Part shown: positions 1 to 8,650 of the stretch, piece after piece
Layout: every line of letters begins with the position of its first letter
How positions within the stretch are numbered: the stretch's first letter is position 1
Assembly (NCBI GenBank): GCA_022592435.1
Contig: JABYQS010000854.1
Span: 1-12,124 of the forward strand
Origin: Cerioporus squamosus
Taxonomy: Eukaryota; Basidiomycota; Agaricomycetes; Polyporales; Polyporaceae
DNA: 12,124 nucleotides
Reading direction: 5' to 3'
The notes under the pieces: generated by a model
What the model was told of the DNA's origin: nothing
What the model saw: only the letters and a program-made list of their open reading frames with translations
The model's database searches: none
Translations under genes and position numbers: made by a program

Positions 1-901
1 GTAGATCTTCACGCAAGTGGTCTTGGGATTGATCTAGTTGATAGCAATTCACAACGATGTTATGGTCCCATATATCCTGACACACGACTCCATTCAGTGC
101 ACATGAGACGAGAGGTACGTCACTGGTACTTACGCGGTGTGCTATACGATTTGCGTGTAGGAATGTCAAGCCCTGATTCAGTAGATGGTGAGTGCTGTGG
201 TCTCCAAGACCGTACGAAATCATCTTACTCGAATCAGGCATTCCATGAACCGCAGGACTTCGCGCACAGTACGCATGTCCTCAATATGGACCGGGCTGGC
301 CCACATCGGCATGGAGACGACAGCATAGTTATGCGGGGTGTCGAATATGGCGAGGGGTGGCAAAACGCATGGAAACATGTGAAGATCGGAGAAGCAGTCG
401 CGCTGCCGTAGCAGTGTCTCAAAGATACGGCACTGGTGGCTATCGGTATCCACTAGTTTGAGCATGACGTCTCGGCCTAGAAAGTCCTGGCCGCACGCAA
501 GATGGGGCTGACAACTTCATCAGCAAACATAAGGTCTTACTGAGACATTTGTACGTACATATGTGTTGAATGCTCTGGGAAGAGTAGGGCTCTCTTGCAG
601 GCACCGCGCAAAGGGCAGCGGCGCTGCAGTACTCACGGATGGCGTATACCATACCTCGGGTGGCCGTGCGTCCGGCAAACGCGGTTCAGGCAAGCGCAAA
701 TCATAGAGTTGCACGCCTCTGTGGGCAAGCCACGATTTCATGGCGTGCCAGAAGTCGTTTAACTCGTATGGATCCGTGAAATCCAAAACCGTGTTGTACG
801 GGATCTGTCGAGGTAGTTGGCATCATGTTACTGGACAAGATGGCGCGGGTACTTACAGAAGGAGGAGCCACCTCGAGCCCATTCAAAGTATTCTGTGTCA
901 T
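1..901 (-). CDS. Protein kinase-like protein, basidiomycete-expanded family (5' part, runs off left edge)
   Basis: Five exons join in frame on the minus strand: 901-857, 804-541, 486-229, 172-134 and 76 to the left edge, all in phase 0, with introns of 52, 54, 56 and 57 nt. The visible product is about 228 residues. Residues 104-189 form the kinase N-lobe: VMLKLVD carries the likely ATP-anchoring Lys113 and RIFETLL the likely alpha-C Glu126, followed by FPCVLPP and a hinge-like VSMPMW. Exons 4 and 5 together give FLHANRIAHR|DIWDHN, the HRD catalytic loop with Asp203 as base and Asn208 as metal ligand. No glycine-rich loop is obvious. The activation segment (DFG) and C-lobe lie beyond position 1. 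Such predicted kinases are numerous in mushroom genomes, but substrates are unknown. The start at 901 gives a short first exon, MTQNTLNGLEVAPPS, and is the least certain part. The second intron could instead end at 508, which would make it only 33 nt and add six residues; 487 is preferred for its normal length. Confidence 0.82.
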
Positions 902-1875
902 GGCAAGGTCCGAAGCTTCACAGGTGCGTTTGTCGTCGAGATGTTAGCGTGGCGGAGGTGTCACTGTCAGTGTGACTGAGTGCCAGGCGCCGCAGTTCGT
1001 TTGGCCACCACGGTCACGTGTCACAAAGCTCCCTCCACACCCGACTCCGCATCAATGAAGTTCAAGTAAGGTTGAGTAAGGCATACTTAAATTCGCGCGC
1101 TTTATTCATACTCGAGTCCTTGATTCAGCATCTGCGGTATTACGGCTCATATGCTTTAAGTGGCATGTCCGGTCCCCGCAAACGTGCTCGCCGCCTTGAG
1201 GCCAGAGGTGCACAACAAATCTCTCCAAACTTGGAGCACACATGTAACACGAGCTAAAGAGCACAGGAGGTCAAGGTACCGGCGCGGCGAAAACTACTAT
1301 TTGATGATCCGGATTGCCATCTCGAACAAAACAACCAATGAGGTGTAAGGAACGCTGCACATCAGGAAAAGCCTCCCCCCGGAATGTTGCCAGATTGCAC
1401 CCAGATGTTCGCAGAATTTTGCACAATGTCGTCGACATATTGTATGTCGAGGTATTTGCACAGTATGGCATGAATCTGAAGGTCCCCCTTCGGAATGTCA
1501 TCAGAATATCCGCATATTTTGAGAACATGGTGCCACAATGTCGACACATTGAGATCTTGTTTGACTGTTGGTTTACCAGTTCCAGAGGATGGCACACATA
1601 GTATGAGAAGACAACTGTGATCAACATTACTGAGCTCTACACATACTGCAGTTAAACTGAGCGCTGTGGACAGCCTAGATACTACAATCTGGAGGCAGTT
1701 TAGTATAGACCAGAATGCAATGGACGGTAGCGTAGTGGTGAAACGGATGACTCTAGCTTGCAGAATGAAGAGGGAATGGATTAATGACATGCTTGGCTGT
1801 GTGGTACTTGTCATGGCGGCGGCGAGAGGATGAGAACCGAGATTTACATGGTATATGACGCTCCAGACGGCAACG
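902..1875. other. Gene-free spacer between the kinase-like gene and the DUF6532-type gene
   Basis: These 974 bases lie upstream of the kinase-like gene and downstream of the stop codon of the DUF6532-type gene, both on the minus strand. I found no reading frame with recognisable motifs and no chain of splice signals joining the short open stretches. The kinase promoter should lie at the low-coordinate end. Visible small elements are a CACGTG E-box palindrome at 1015-1020, a small hairpin-like CACTG-T-CAGTG near 962-973, and a degenerate repeat at 1381-1555 listed separately. An open frame on the minus strand (1919-1362) contains a YVDDI string that recalls a reverse transcriptase motif, but nothing around it supports that. 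Confidence 0.6.
1381..1555. repeat. Degenerate direct repeat, two copies offset by about 111 bp, each ending in a near-palindrome
   Basis: GGAATGT occurs at 1381 and again at 1492, and CACAATGTCG at 1422 and again at 1534. The two pairs share an offset of 111-112 bp, so they may be ends of an old duplicated unit of roughly 60 bp. Each copy ends in a near-palindrome built around GTCGAC (about 1425-1443 and 1537-1552). The sequence between the matching ends is only weakly similar, so chance is not excluded. Confidence 0.3.
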
Positions 1876-4800
1876 CTAGGCATCGGGCTCCTGGATTGCA
1901 TCCCAGTTGATCCTTGCACGACGCTTGCCGCCGCTCACCATGGTGCGAGCACCAGAGCGTACACGACCATTTCTGTCAAACAACATGTCGGGGCCCAGTC
2001 AGCGAGTGCAACTTGTCACAGGGGATACATACGAAGCGTAGACGAGCAGCTCGTGCGTCAGCGTGTGGTAGTTCGAAGGCTTCTTCTTCCGGAAGTCGAG
2101 CGCAGTCTCCAAGTGATCCATGAAGGATTCATGGTACAAATTGCCGGCGAAGTCGAGTTCACCTGCGTTCGTCATGTCCCGCAAGGTGGCCTCCAACTAC
2201 GTCAATAACCAGGCTGTCAGTTGATGCAGCTGACATCGAACACCCGTGCTTACCGCAGTAGCTGCAAGAGCGAGCATGACCGGCGTGACCTCGGGTTCAT
2301 CGGATGGGAAGTTCTCGGTGGCCTGGAACAAGCGTAGGTTAGATAGGCCAACATTGTACCATTGCTTGTCGACGAAGAAGGCCGCCTTGATGATCTCTTT
2401 GATTCCGGGGCCAGAGAACGGCCTGGAGGTGTCGAAGTCTCCCTGCCAGAAGGTTTAAGTAGGCAATGACTCGGTCGGACTCCAACAAAACAAACATACT
2501 GTACTATAATTCATCGGGAATAAGAAGTTGACGTCCGTGAGCAACGTCTTGAGCTCCTCGGGGGTTCGATCGCGCGTCCGGTCCGGTCCATCGGGTACAA
2601 GGAGGGCACCAGGGACTACTTGCAAAGCGGCAGTCTTGACGGAGCCTCGATAAGATCGCAGGCGTCCACCAACCTACGAAGCGGTCAGTAAGTCTACTAG
2701 CTGATACAGGGCAAGCGTACATAGCCTGAGGACGGAAGTATGTACTTCAACATGGAGCCCGCTTCGAGTCGATGCGCGACGTCATACCGAGATCCGAAAC
2801 CAAGGTTCTCGGACACGTTAATGAGAGCGTCCATGCCATATTGATTGAGCCCCTTTGGTTGGAACGGTGTGTACGGCATATACTTGTTCATCGTCTCGAG
2901 TGTCATGTCGGGTTTGCCGATCTCGAGAGCGATCGCGCCAAGCCTGAGTGCTTCTCGGACGACTTGCGCCATAGTCCCATTGAGTAAGGTAAGACTGATT
3001 GTCCACGACGTCTTGCTGGTAGGCACGAGTGCATCTGTGATGTCAGTATGCGCGAACCATGGCAGATCCTCGCCATCGTCGTCGCTGTCATTGTGTCTGG
3101 CCTTTTGCTTGGACTTGGACTTCTTGGGGGCCGACAGAACTGGCATCTAGGTAACGAGAATGGGGTAAGGTGCTGCAGCTAGTGCTAGGGGACATACTTC
3201 TTGCTCGAGCTTACGCTCCCGATGGGATTGCTTATGCTGAAGACAGTCATGGTCAGCACCTTGAATATCGCCAGGACATAGGACAGACCTTGACATCGCC
3301 GGACGCTGGCAAGGCTTCCTTCTCCGACTCCTCGCCGCAGTCCTTATCTACAGGCCTGAATATATCTTCGTCGTCAGATGACGCACTTCGTGGATGGACA
3401 TGACCCGGGGCACAATGACCACGCTTGACGAAAGGCTGATCATGATCTTCGTCCTCGCTGTCATGCGGAGGCTCATTTTGTTCATTCTGGGGAGGAACTT
3501 GCTGGGACGTTCGAGTCGGGGTGTTGTTGCTGAACGTGACAGCCTAGGGAGTGAAAAGATACATAGTATACTATGTGAAAGCCCGAGCGACCGCAAACAT
3601 GAGTGACTTACCTCCGCCGCAAAATCGATGGGAGCATCATGGGCTTCCCGCTCTTCAACATCTTCCCCGCTGTCCTGAGCCTCCTCATCCTGCCGGGCTT
3701 CTTCACCATGGCCGTCATCGTCGGGAGATTCGCCTCCATCTTCGGATCGCGGCATGGTAGGAACACTCTGCTTGCGTGCGAACTCTGAATAGCAGGATTG
3801 TGTACTGTTCTAGCTGATGATCACAATACGCCATGGACTTACTTGGTGGCAAGACACCGGCCCGGGCCTGGCCCCCATTGCGCGGTGGCCTCAGTGGAGC
3901 CTCCTCTTCCGAGTCGGATGATGGCGCATTCTCGTCTATCTTGGCTGCAGCATAGGTACGGCGAGCTGGGTAGCCAGACATGGCGGGAGCTGAGATGAAA
4001 GCCGGGGGACAAAAAACAGATGGGGAACTCGGACTTACCTGAAGCGGCAGACTGCGCGTGCAAGTCTGACGCCGGCTTGTCGGTAGTAATCTTCGCCTTC
4101 TTCTTGACTGGCTTCGGAGACGACCGGCGAGCTGCAAGTTGTCATGAGGGCTTCGCAGAGGTGAGTGTGGATGAGCTGAATGTTACATACGTTCCTGATG
4201 CTGAACCTCTTCCGCATTGCCACCGCCAATGGTAGTAGCCGATCCTGCGCGCTTGCGCTTGCGCTTGCGCTTGGATTTCGGAGGACCTTGCTCGGGGTCG
4301 TCCACCTCCATTGGGGAGTCTATCGTAGGTGAGTACGGATGCGGACATTTTAGTATTGGATATATTGACAATACCGTCATTTAAGGCCTTCCTCCCCGCC
4401 GTCGGATGCGCCCCATTGCTACCGCCGCCGCGGCCTTGCTGTCCCGGGCCATGCGTGCCCTTCTTGCTGCCGGCGGAGCCTTCCTGGTGAGATGAATTCG
4501 GCTTTCGCATATCTCCAGCCCAGGCTGATGTAGAGGATGTCATGCGTCAGTGTCATGTGCAAGTTTGAAAACAACATACGGGGATTCTTGTACACGGTCT
4601 CTTTCGTGGAGCGTGATACTACGGGTCCCGAAATGATGTGTGAGTGAACGGTGACTCATTAGTACGCACGGAGATGGGCTTTTGTGCTCACGCCGAGTAC
4701 GTCTGTCCTCCGCAGATCCTTGGCTCGGAGTATGACTGCTGGACTTGCCACCATTGGGCTCTTCATCCATATCGCGTTGCGGGCCGCGACTCGACCCCTT

Positions 4801-4896
4801 CTCAGGACGAACCTTGCCCTGTCGACGCAGAGAAGTGTCGGGCTGAAGGTCGTCGTCTCCGGTGGGCTGAGATGTCGGTCGACCGTGACGAGCCAT
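1876..4896 (-). CDS. DUF6532-like domain protein with long disordered, nuclear-localisation-like N-terminus (complete, 14 exons)
   Basis: Fourteen minus-strand exons join without a frame break: 4896-4692, 4618-4580, 4524-4375, 4319-4191, 4131-4039, 3989-3843, 3784-3612, 3543-3289, 3236-3198, 3146-2721, 2673-2500, 2442-2254, 2196-2033 and 1972-1876. They total 2280 nt (759 residues plus TAG). Introns are 47-73 nt with GT-AG ends; most donors are GTAAGT or GTATGT types, while GTCTGT at 3288 is weak. Residues 1-410 are low in complexity: rich in S, G, P and charge, with a KSKRKRKRKR tract at about 146-155 and an acidic stretch at about 268-305. Residues from about 470 to 728 look folded. Key strings are VVREALRLGAIALEIG (about 473-488), KGLNQYGMDAL, a PFSGPGIKEIIKAAFF segment and EVTPVMLALAATA, followed by a Y..SFMDHLE region. 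This resembles DUF6532, a domain of unknown function expanded in Agaricomycetes. The basic tract suggests a nuclear protein; the molecular role is unknown. It is divergent to the Plavaka transposase across 402 bp. The first two introns are the least certain, but this combination is the one that keeps frame. Confidence 0.8.
4249..4272 (-). repeat. Hexanucleotide microsatellite (GCGCTT)x4 coding for (KR)4
   Basis: Four perfect tandem copies of GCGCTT lie inside exon 4 of the DUF6532-type gene. Read on the minus strand they are AAGCGC codon pairs, giving KRKRKRKR after PKS. The repeat is in frame, so unit gain or loss would change the length of the basic tract without breaking the gene. Confidence 0.95.
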
Positions 4897-5298
4897 TTTT
4901 AGGTATTAGTGAGTGTTGCAGTTGCGAGCGAGTGAATTAAAGAGAGTTGACTGAAGCAAGAATTAGGAGGATATTAGCGGGCGTTGAGCCCGGAATAAGT
5001 AAGCGAGCGTAGAAGGGAACGTATGAGTGCAGGAGAGACAGAGGAGTCGCGCCACGCAAGCAAGTTCCGAACGGGTGTGACAACTCGCTCGTGACCTCGT
5101 CATCATGGCCGTACTTACCTGCAGCTTGATCGCTCTGCTTACTTAATGTTTTATCTTAGGCCTTGCGCTTCAACTTGGCTGCAACCCAGCGTCACGCTGC
5201 AGCGTCCGTGTACTCAGGTGCGCTGAGACTTTTGAAGCTTTGCCACTCTCGTCCTAACTGCGAATCTCAGACTCGCCCGACGCAGACTCCTCAGCACC
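4897..5298. promoter_or_regulatory. Divergent promoter region between the DUF6532-type gene and the Plavaka transposase
   Basis: This 402-bp stretch separates two start codons facing away from each other, so it should hold both promoters or a shared one. I see no convincing TATA box for either gene. The right part, before the transposase ATG at 5299, is pyrimidine-rich, as is common before fungal starts. A 9-bp inverted pair, CGAGCGAGT at 4925-4933 and ACTCGCTCG at 5083-5091, is present but could be chance. Confidence 0.5.
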
Positions 5299-8061
5299 AT
5301 GCCTTTCACCTGCCCCTCCTGTGGATACACCTCTGTCCGACAAGCCGACCTTGTGCAACATCTGGAAAAGGCTACTGCTCCTGGCTGTATACAGGCAGGG
5401 TCAGATCTCCGCCTGTCTATCCGCCGTCCTGTCCGCCATGATCGTCCACGCTCGTCTTCATACCACACCCGCCGCTCTTCCTCCCCACCACAATCTTCCT
5501 CCGCCGCGCCTCCCTCGGATACAGAAGGATTGATACCCGAAGATGTCGAGCAAGCAGGAGACTTCGAGGGCGATTTCTTCGGGATGCCGGGCGATTATCA
5601 AAACGAAGACTTCCCATTCGATCCCTCTGAGCCAGAGGACCAACCTGAGGACGCGCCTCGTATGGAGAGCGGCCCAGATGCCGCTCGGATGGTTGCGGAG
5701 GAGGACGACAACGACGAAGAAGATGATGAAGGAGAAGAAGCCGTAGGACGGGACGCGCTGGAGGAGCAGGGAGAGGAAGGTCCTTCTCCCTCGGGGGCTG
5801 CGCAGAGCGAGGGTTCGCACCGTATGAGGACGTTGCCGCTGCCGCCTCTCAGTCCACACCATCGCTCTCGCGAGCCCTCGGCAGAGCCTCCAGACGAGGA
5901 CATGCACAATCACCCCCCTCCTGGACCCGGAGGAGTCCAACCAGAGGACCACGAGCACCTCCGCGCACCTCCCGTTTACGTGCGGAAGTTCAAAGGTCGG
6001 GCGGGTGAAGCGCTTTCGGAGCCTGCAATCAAGCTCTCGGCATATGCGGACTATGCGCGGCAAGTCCCCGGGAGCATAGACAATCCGTACGCTCCGTTCA
6101 CCTCGCAGTTGGACTGGGAGCTAGCTCAATGGGCGAAGCTTCGTGGACCGAGCTCCACGGCGTTCTCGGACTTGCTCAAGATTCCCAGTGTGAGTACTGG
6201 CCATTGTGCCCTTTGCTCTTGCGACTGATGACTCTTCCTGAATGTGCAGATTGTCGAGGTGCTAGGTCTATCGTACAAGAACACAAATGAGCTGAATACC
6301 ATCATTGACGACTCGCTTCCTCTGCGTCGCCCAGCCTTCAGGCGTCATGATGCCTCCGTTATGGGGGAGAAGTTCGACGTCTTCGCACGGGACATCCTGG
6401 AGTGCATCGCAGCACTGATCAGCGACGCTGAACATGTTCGTTATCTTGTCTTCGCCCCCGAACGTCACTATGCCGACGCCGACAACACTATCCGCCTCTA
6501 CCATGACCTGCACACAGGAAAATGGTGGTGGGATACCCAGGTCAGTTCTCGGAAAAATCGCTCCTTTTGTACAATACTGACGTTCTCATAGAAAGTGGTG
6601 GAAGCGAAGACACCCGGAGCCACCATCATCCCGGTGATCCTCTCATCCGACAAGACCCAGATCACCTTGTTCCGCAACAAGACGGCGTACCCTGTGTACA
6701 TGACCATCGGCAACTTACCAAAGTCTGTACGTCGCAAGCCCGGACGCCAGGGTCAGATTCTGTTGGCCTATCTCCCCACAACCCGGCTGGATCACATCAC
6801 CAATCAGGCGTCTCGACGGCGCGTCCTTGCAAACTTATTCCATGCCTGCATGGACCTCGTGCTCAAGCCACTCAAGGAGGCCGGTGAGAAGGGGGTCCCG
6901 ATGATGACCGGAGATGGGGTGTGGCGCCGCTGCCATCCTATTCTTGCGGTCTACGTCGGTGATTACCCCGAACAGTGTCTTGTAGCAGGGGCATACAGTG
7001 GTGACTGTCCGGTCTGCAACTGTCTGCACGACGACCTTGAAGACTTCCCCACTGCATACTCGTATCGCGACGCAGAAGCTGTGCGCGACGTCCTCGAACA
7101 CCTCCATGCTCCAGACTTCACACGGAGATGTCGCGACGCCAATATCAAACCTCTACAGCACCCGTTCTGGCAGCGTCTTCCCTACTCCGACATCTATCAG
7201 TCCATCACGCCGGACGTCCTCCACCAGCTATACCAAGGAGTCTTCAAGCACCTTCTCTCATGGCTGAAGGAAGCTTGCGGTGCCACGGAGATCGATGCAC
7301 GTGTCGCTCGTCTACCGCCAGGTCACGGTGTTCGCATATTTTGGAAAGGTATCACGAAGCTCTCGCGTGTCAGTGGCGCAGAACATAAGCAGATCAGCAG
7401 GTTTCTGCTCGGAGTTGTTGTCGATCTTCCAGTTCCGGGAGGGCGCCCTACAGCATCCCGCCTCGTTCGCGCAACTCGCGCTCTGCTTGACTTCCTCTAC
7501 CTCGCACAATATCCCACACACACGGACCACACTCTCGACGCCCTGAACACAGCTCTGGCTACATTCCATGAAGAGCGCGACGTCTTCATCGACCTCGGTG
7601 TGCGCTCGGGATTCAACCTGCCCAAGCTACACTTCCTTCAGCATTATGTTCGCTTCATCAAGTTTTTCGGCACCACTGACAACTACAACACCGAATCCAC
7701 CGAGCGCCTTCACATCGACTTCGCGAAGGACGCTTATCGCGCGACGAATCACCGCGATGAGTATCCGCAGATGACAAAATGGCTAGAGCGCCGTGAGAAG
7801 ATCCTGCATCATGCAAACTATGTCCTCTGGCGTTCTCAGCAAGTCTCGATTGGTCCCGCAACCCTCTCCGCACATCAACCTGTCCGGTGGGAGCCTCCCG
7901 ATCTGGCCTGCCCTCTACACGTCAAGATGACCCTCCATCCCACTCGGAAATCCGTCCCCCTCCCTGAGATCAAGTCGCAGTCTCGCTATGGTGCCACCCT
8001 CTTCGTCGCTGCCCTTGGTCGCTTCACCTTGCTTCACAATGACCCCGATCTCAGTGCCAAC
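5299..8061 (+). mobile_element. Plavaka DNA transposon, visible part (ends not found)
   Basis: Only the transposase-coding part can be delimited. The left terminus must lie upstream of 5299 and may even include the divergent DUF6532-type gene. The right part was displaced beyond the retrotransposon and is outside the window. I could not identify terminal inverted repeats or target duplications for this element. Confidence 0.6.
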
Positions 8062-8076
8062 TGTCGCGGCGACTAG
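5299..8076 (+). CDS. Plavaka-family DNA transposase, C-terminus cut off by a retrotransposon
   Basis: Three exons (5299-6189, 6250-6540, 6592-8061) are joined across introns of 60 and 51 nt (GTGAGT/GCAG and GTCAGT/ATAG), all in phase 0. They give 884 transposase residues, followed by CRGD and a TAG supplied by the inserted LTR. Residues 5-30 form a C2HC zinc finger (C5, C8, H21, C30), probably for DNA binding. A disordered S/P-rich region and an acidic tract (about 133-160) follow. The conserved core starts at NPYAPF (262) and LRGPSSTAFSDLLK. It continues with ERHYADADNTIRLYHD and LHTGKWWW, SSDKTQITLFRNKTAYPVY (Asp414), a GDG motif (Asp502), a CPVC pair (533), SITPDVLHQLYQG (Asp602) and NYNTESTERLHID (Glu762/765). 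These are typical of Plavaka transposases, which have an RNase H-type fold; Asp414, Asp502 and Glu762/765 are candidate catalytic residues by position, not proven. No internal stop or frameshift is seen before the break. Family members usually continue well beyond this point, so this copy should be inactive or lack its C-terminus. Confidence 0.95.
8057..8061. repeat. Candidate target-site duplication CCAAC (one copy visible)
   Basis: These five bases directly abut the LTR start TGTCGCGG at 8062. Ty3/gypsy integrases usually duplicate 4-6 bp of target, so the same bases are expected immediately outside the 5' LTR, beyond the right edge. Only one copy is visible, so this is a prediction. Confidence 0.45.
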
Positions 8077-8234
8077 GCGCGTAGACACCAGACGTCGATC
8101 GGCGACGGTCTGAGGGGCGAGCGGCGAGGAGCCGAAAAGGGGAGAGTAGAGAGGAAGCTCGACGAGGGCAGAGCAACGACCGGCTCGAAGGCACGAAGTC
8201 GTCGATAGCTAGTCTTCACGCGCACTGCGACAGA

Positions 8235-8317
8235 CTAGTCCCAATGACCAGGTTATATTAGCACAGAGACAAGGGGAAAGTACATGGGGGAAAGCGCACC
8301 TAGTCCCAATGACCAGG
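8235..8317. repeat. 18-bp direct repeat within the LTR
   Basis: CTAGTCCCAATGACCAGG occurs perfectly at 8235-8252 and 8300-8317, 65 bp apart. Both copies lie downstream of the TATA box in element orientation, in the presumed R/U5 part that is transcribed. Function is unknown. Confidence 0.95.
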
Positions 8318-8353
8318 AGGTCGAGATGGGGACCAGGTAAGCGCTGGGAGGGC

Positions 8354-8362
8354 CTTATATAC
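8354..8362 (-). promoter_or_regulatory. LTR core promoter TATA box, directed toward the transposase
   Basis: On the minus strand the LTR reads TATATAAGG here, a good TATA box, in the expected middle of the LTR. Transcription from it would start about 25-35 bases lower and run out of the LTR into the Plavaka transposase in antisense. This is the 3' LTR copy; the matching 5' copy would drive the element's own RNA. Confidence 0.7.
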
Positions 8363-8380
8363 TAGTCTACTCTGAACAAT

Positions 8381-8403
8381 CACGTGCCAGTGGAAGTGAC
8401 TCA
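8381..8403. promoter_or_regulatory. Candidate U3 transcription-factor sites: CACGTG and TGACTCA
   Basis: CACGTG at 8381-8386 is the bHLH E-box core, and TGACTCA at 8397-8403 is the consensus for Gcn4/AP-1-type bZIP factors. They lie about 20-40 bp upstream of the TATA box in element orientation, where LTR enhancers are expected. Use of these sites is inferred from the motifs only. Confidence 0.4.
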
Positions 8404-8637
8404 TGCGGGAAAGGGAGCGAGGCTGTACGAGTGGGAGACAAAAGGGTGGGAAAACACATGGTAACGGGATGGTAAGTGCGAGAACAAGGCATGCGGTCGC
8501 GGGAACAGAGCATACGGGCGCGAGAATGAAATCAAGGGGTCCAAAATGGGATGTGTACGAAGTAGGAAAGGGATCAAGATGGGAAAGTGGAAGTTCCAGG
8601 GAAAACGAAAAGGGGTGCTGGTCCACTGACCGTGACA

Positions 8638-8650
8638 TTACCCCCCTCCT
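8638..8650 (-). other. Polypurine tract and spacer for plus-strand priming
   Basis: In element orientation AGGAGGGGGG (8650-8641) followed by TAA directly precedes the LTR. A purine run next to the 3' LTR is the primer for plus-strand DNA synthesis in LTR retroelements. Its first two bases are also the last two of the pol stop codon TAG (8651-8649). Confidence 0.85.

Larger units (their letters stand above)
8062..8637 (-). repeat. 3' long terminal repeat, 576 bp
   Basis: The inner edge is set by the polypurine tract: in element orientation AGGAGGGGGG-TAA is followed at 8637 by TGTCACGG. The outer edge is set by CCGCGACA ending at 8062. The two ends form an imperfect inverted repeat (TGTCACGG against TGTCGCGG, 7 of 8) with canonical TG...CA. 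The boundary at 8061/8062 is supported independently, because the transposase frame is recognisable up to exactly that point. A TATA box at 8362-8354 divides U3 (8637 to about 8330) from R/U5. The second LTR needed for a direct comparison is outside the window. Confidence 0.85.

Noticed and set aside
594..636. Possible GTGAGT...AG intron inside exon 2 of the kinase-like gene
   Set aside because: The uninterrupted frame gives WYTPSVSTAAPLPFAR, which fits the family pattern better, and the intron would be only about 43 nt.
1362..1919. 185-codon minus-strand open frame with a YVDDI string resembling a reverse transcriptase motif
   Set aside because: No neighbouring RT motifs occur, composition is unlike a gene, and its start overlaps the last exon of the DUF6532-type gene in another frame. 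Probably chance.
4619..4669. Alternative first intron of the DUF6532-type gene with donor GTGCGT at 4669
   Set aside because: It puts exon 2 in the wrong phase for exon 3 and leads to a stop; the donor GTGAGC at 4691 restores frame through all later exons.
4925..5091. 9-bp inverted pair CGAGCGAGT/ACTCGCTCG in the divergent spacer as terminal inverted repeats
   Set aside because: Too short, with similar GCGAGCG strings nearby and no flanking target duplication.
5458..6063. 201-codon minus-strand open frame opposite transposase exon 1
   Set aside because: Low-complexity antisense of the S/P/E-rich N-terminal region of the transposase; it has no recognisable domain.
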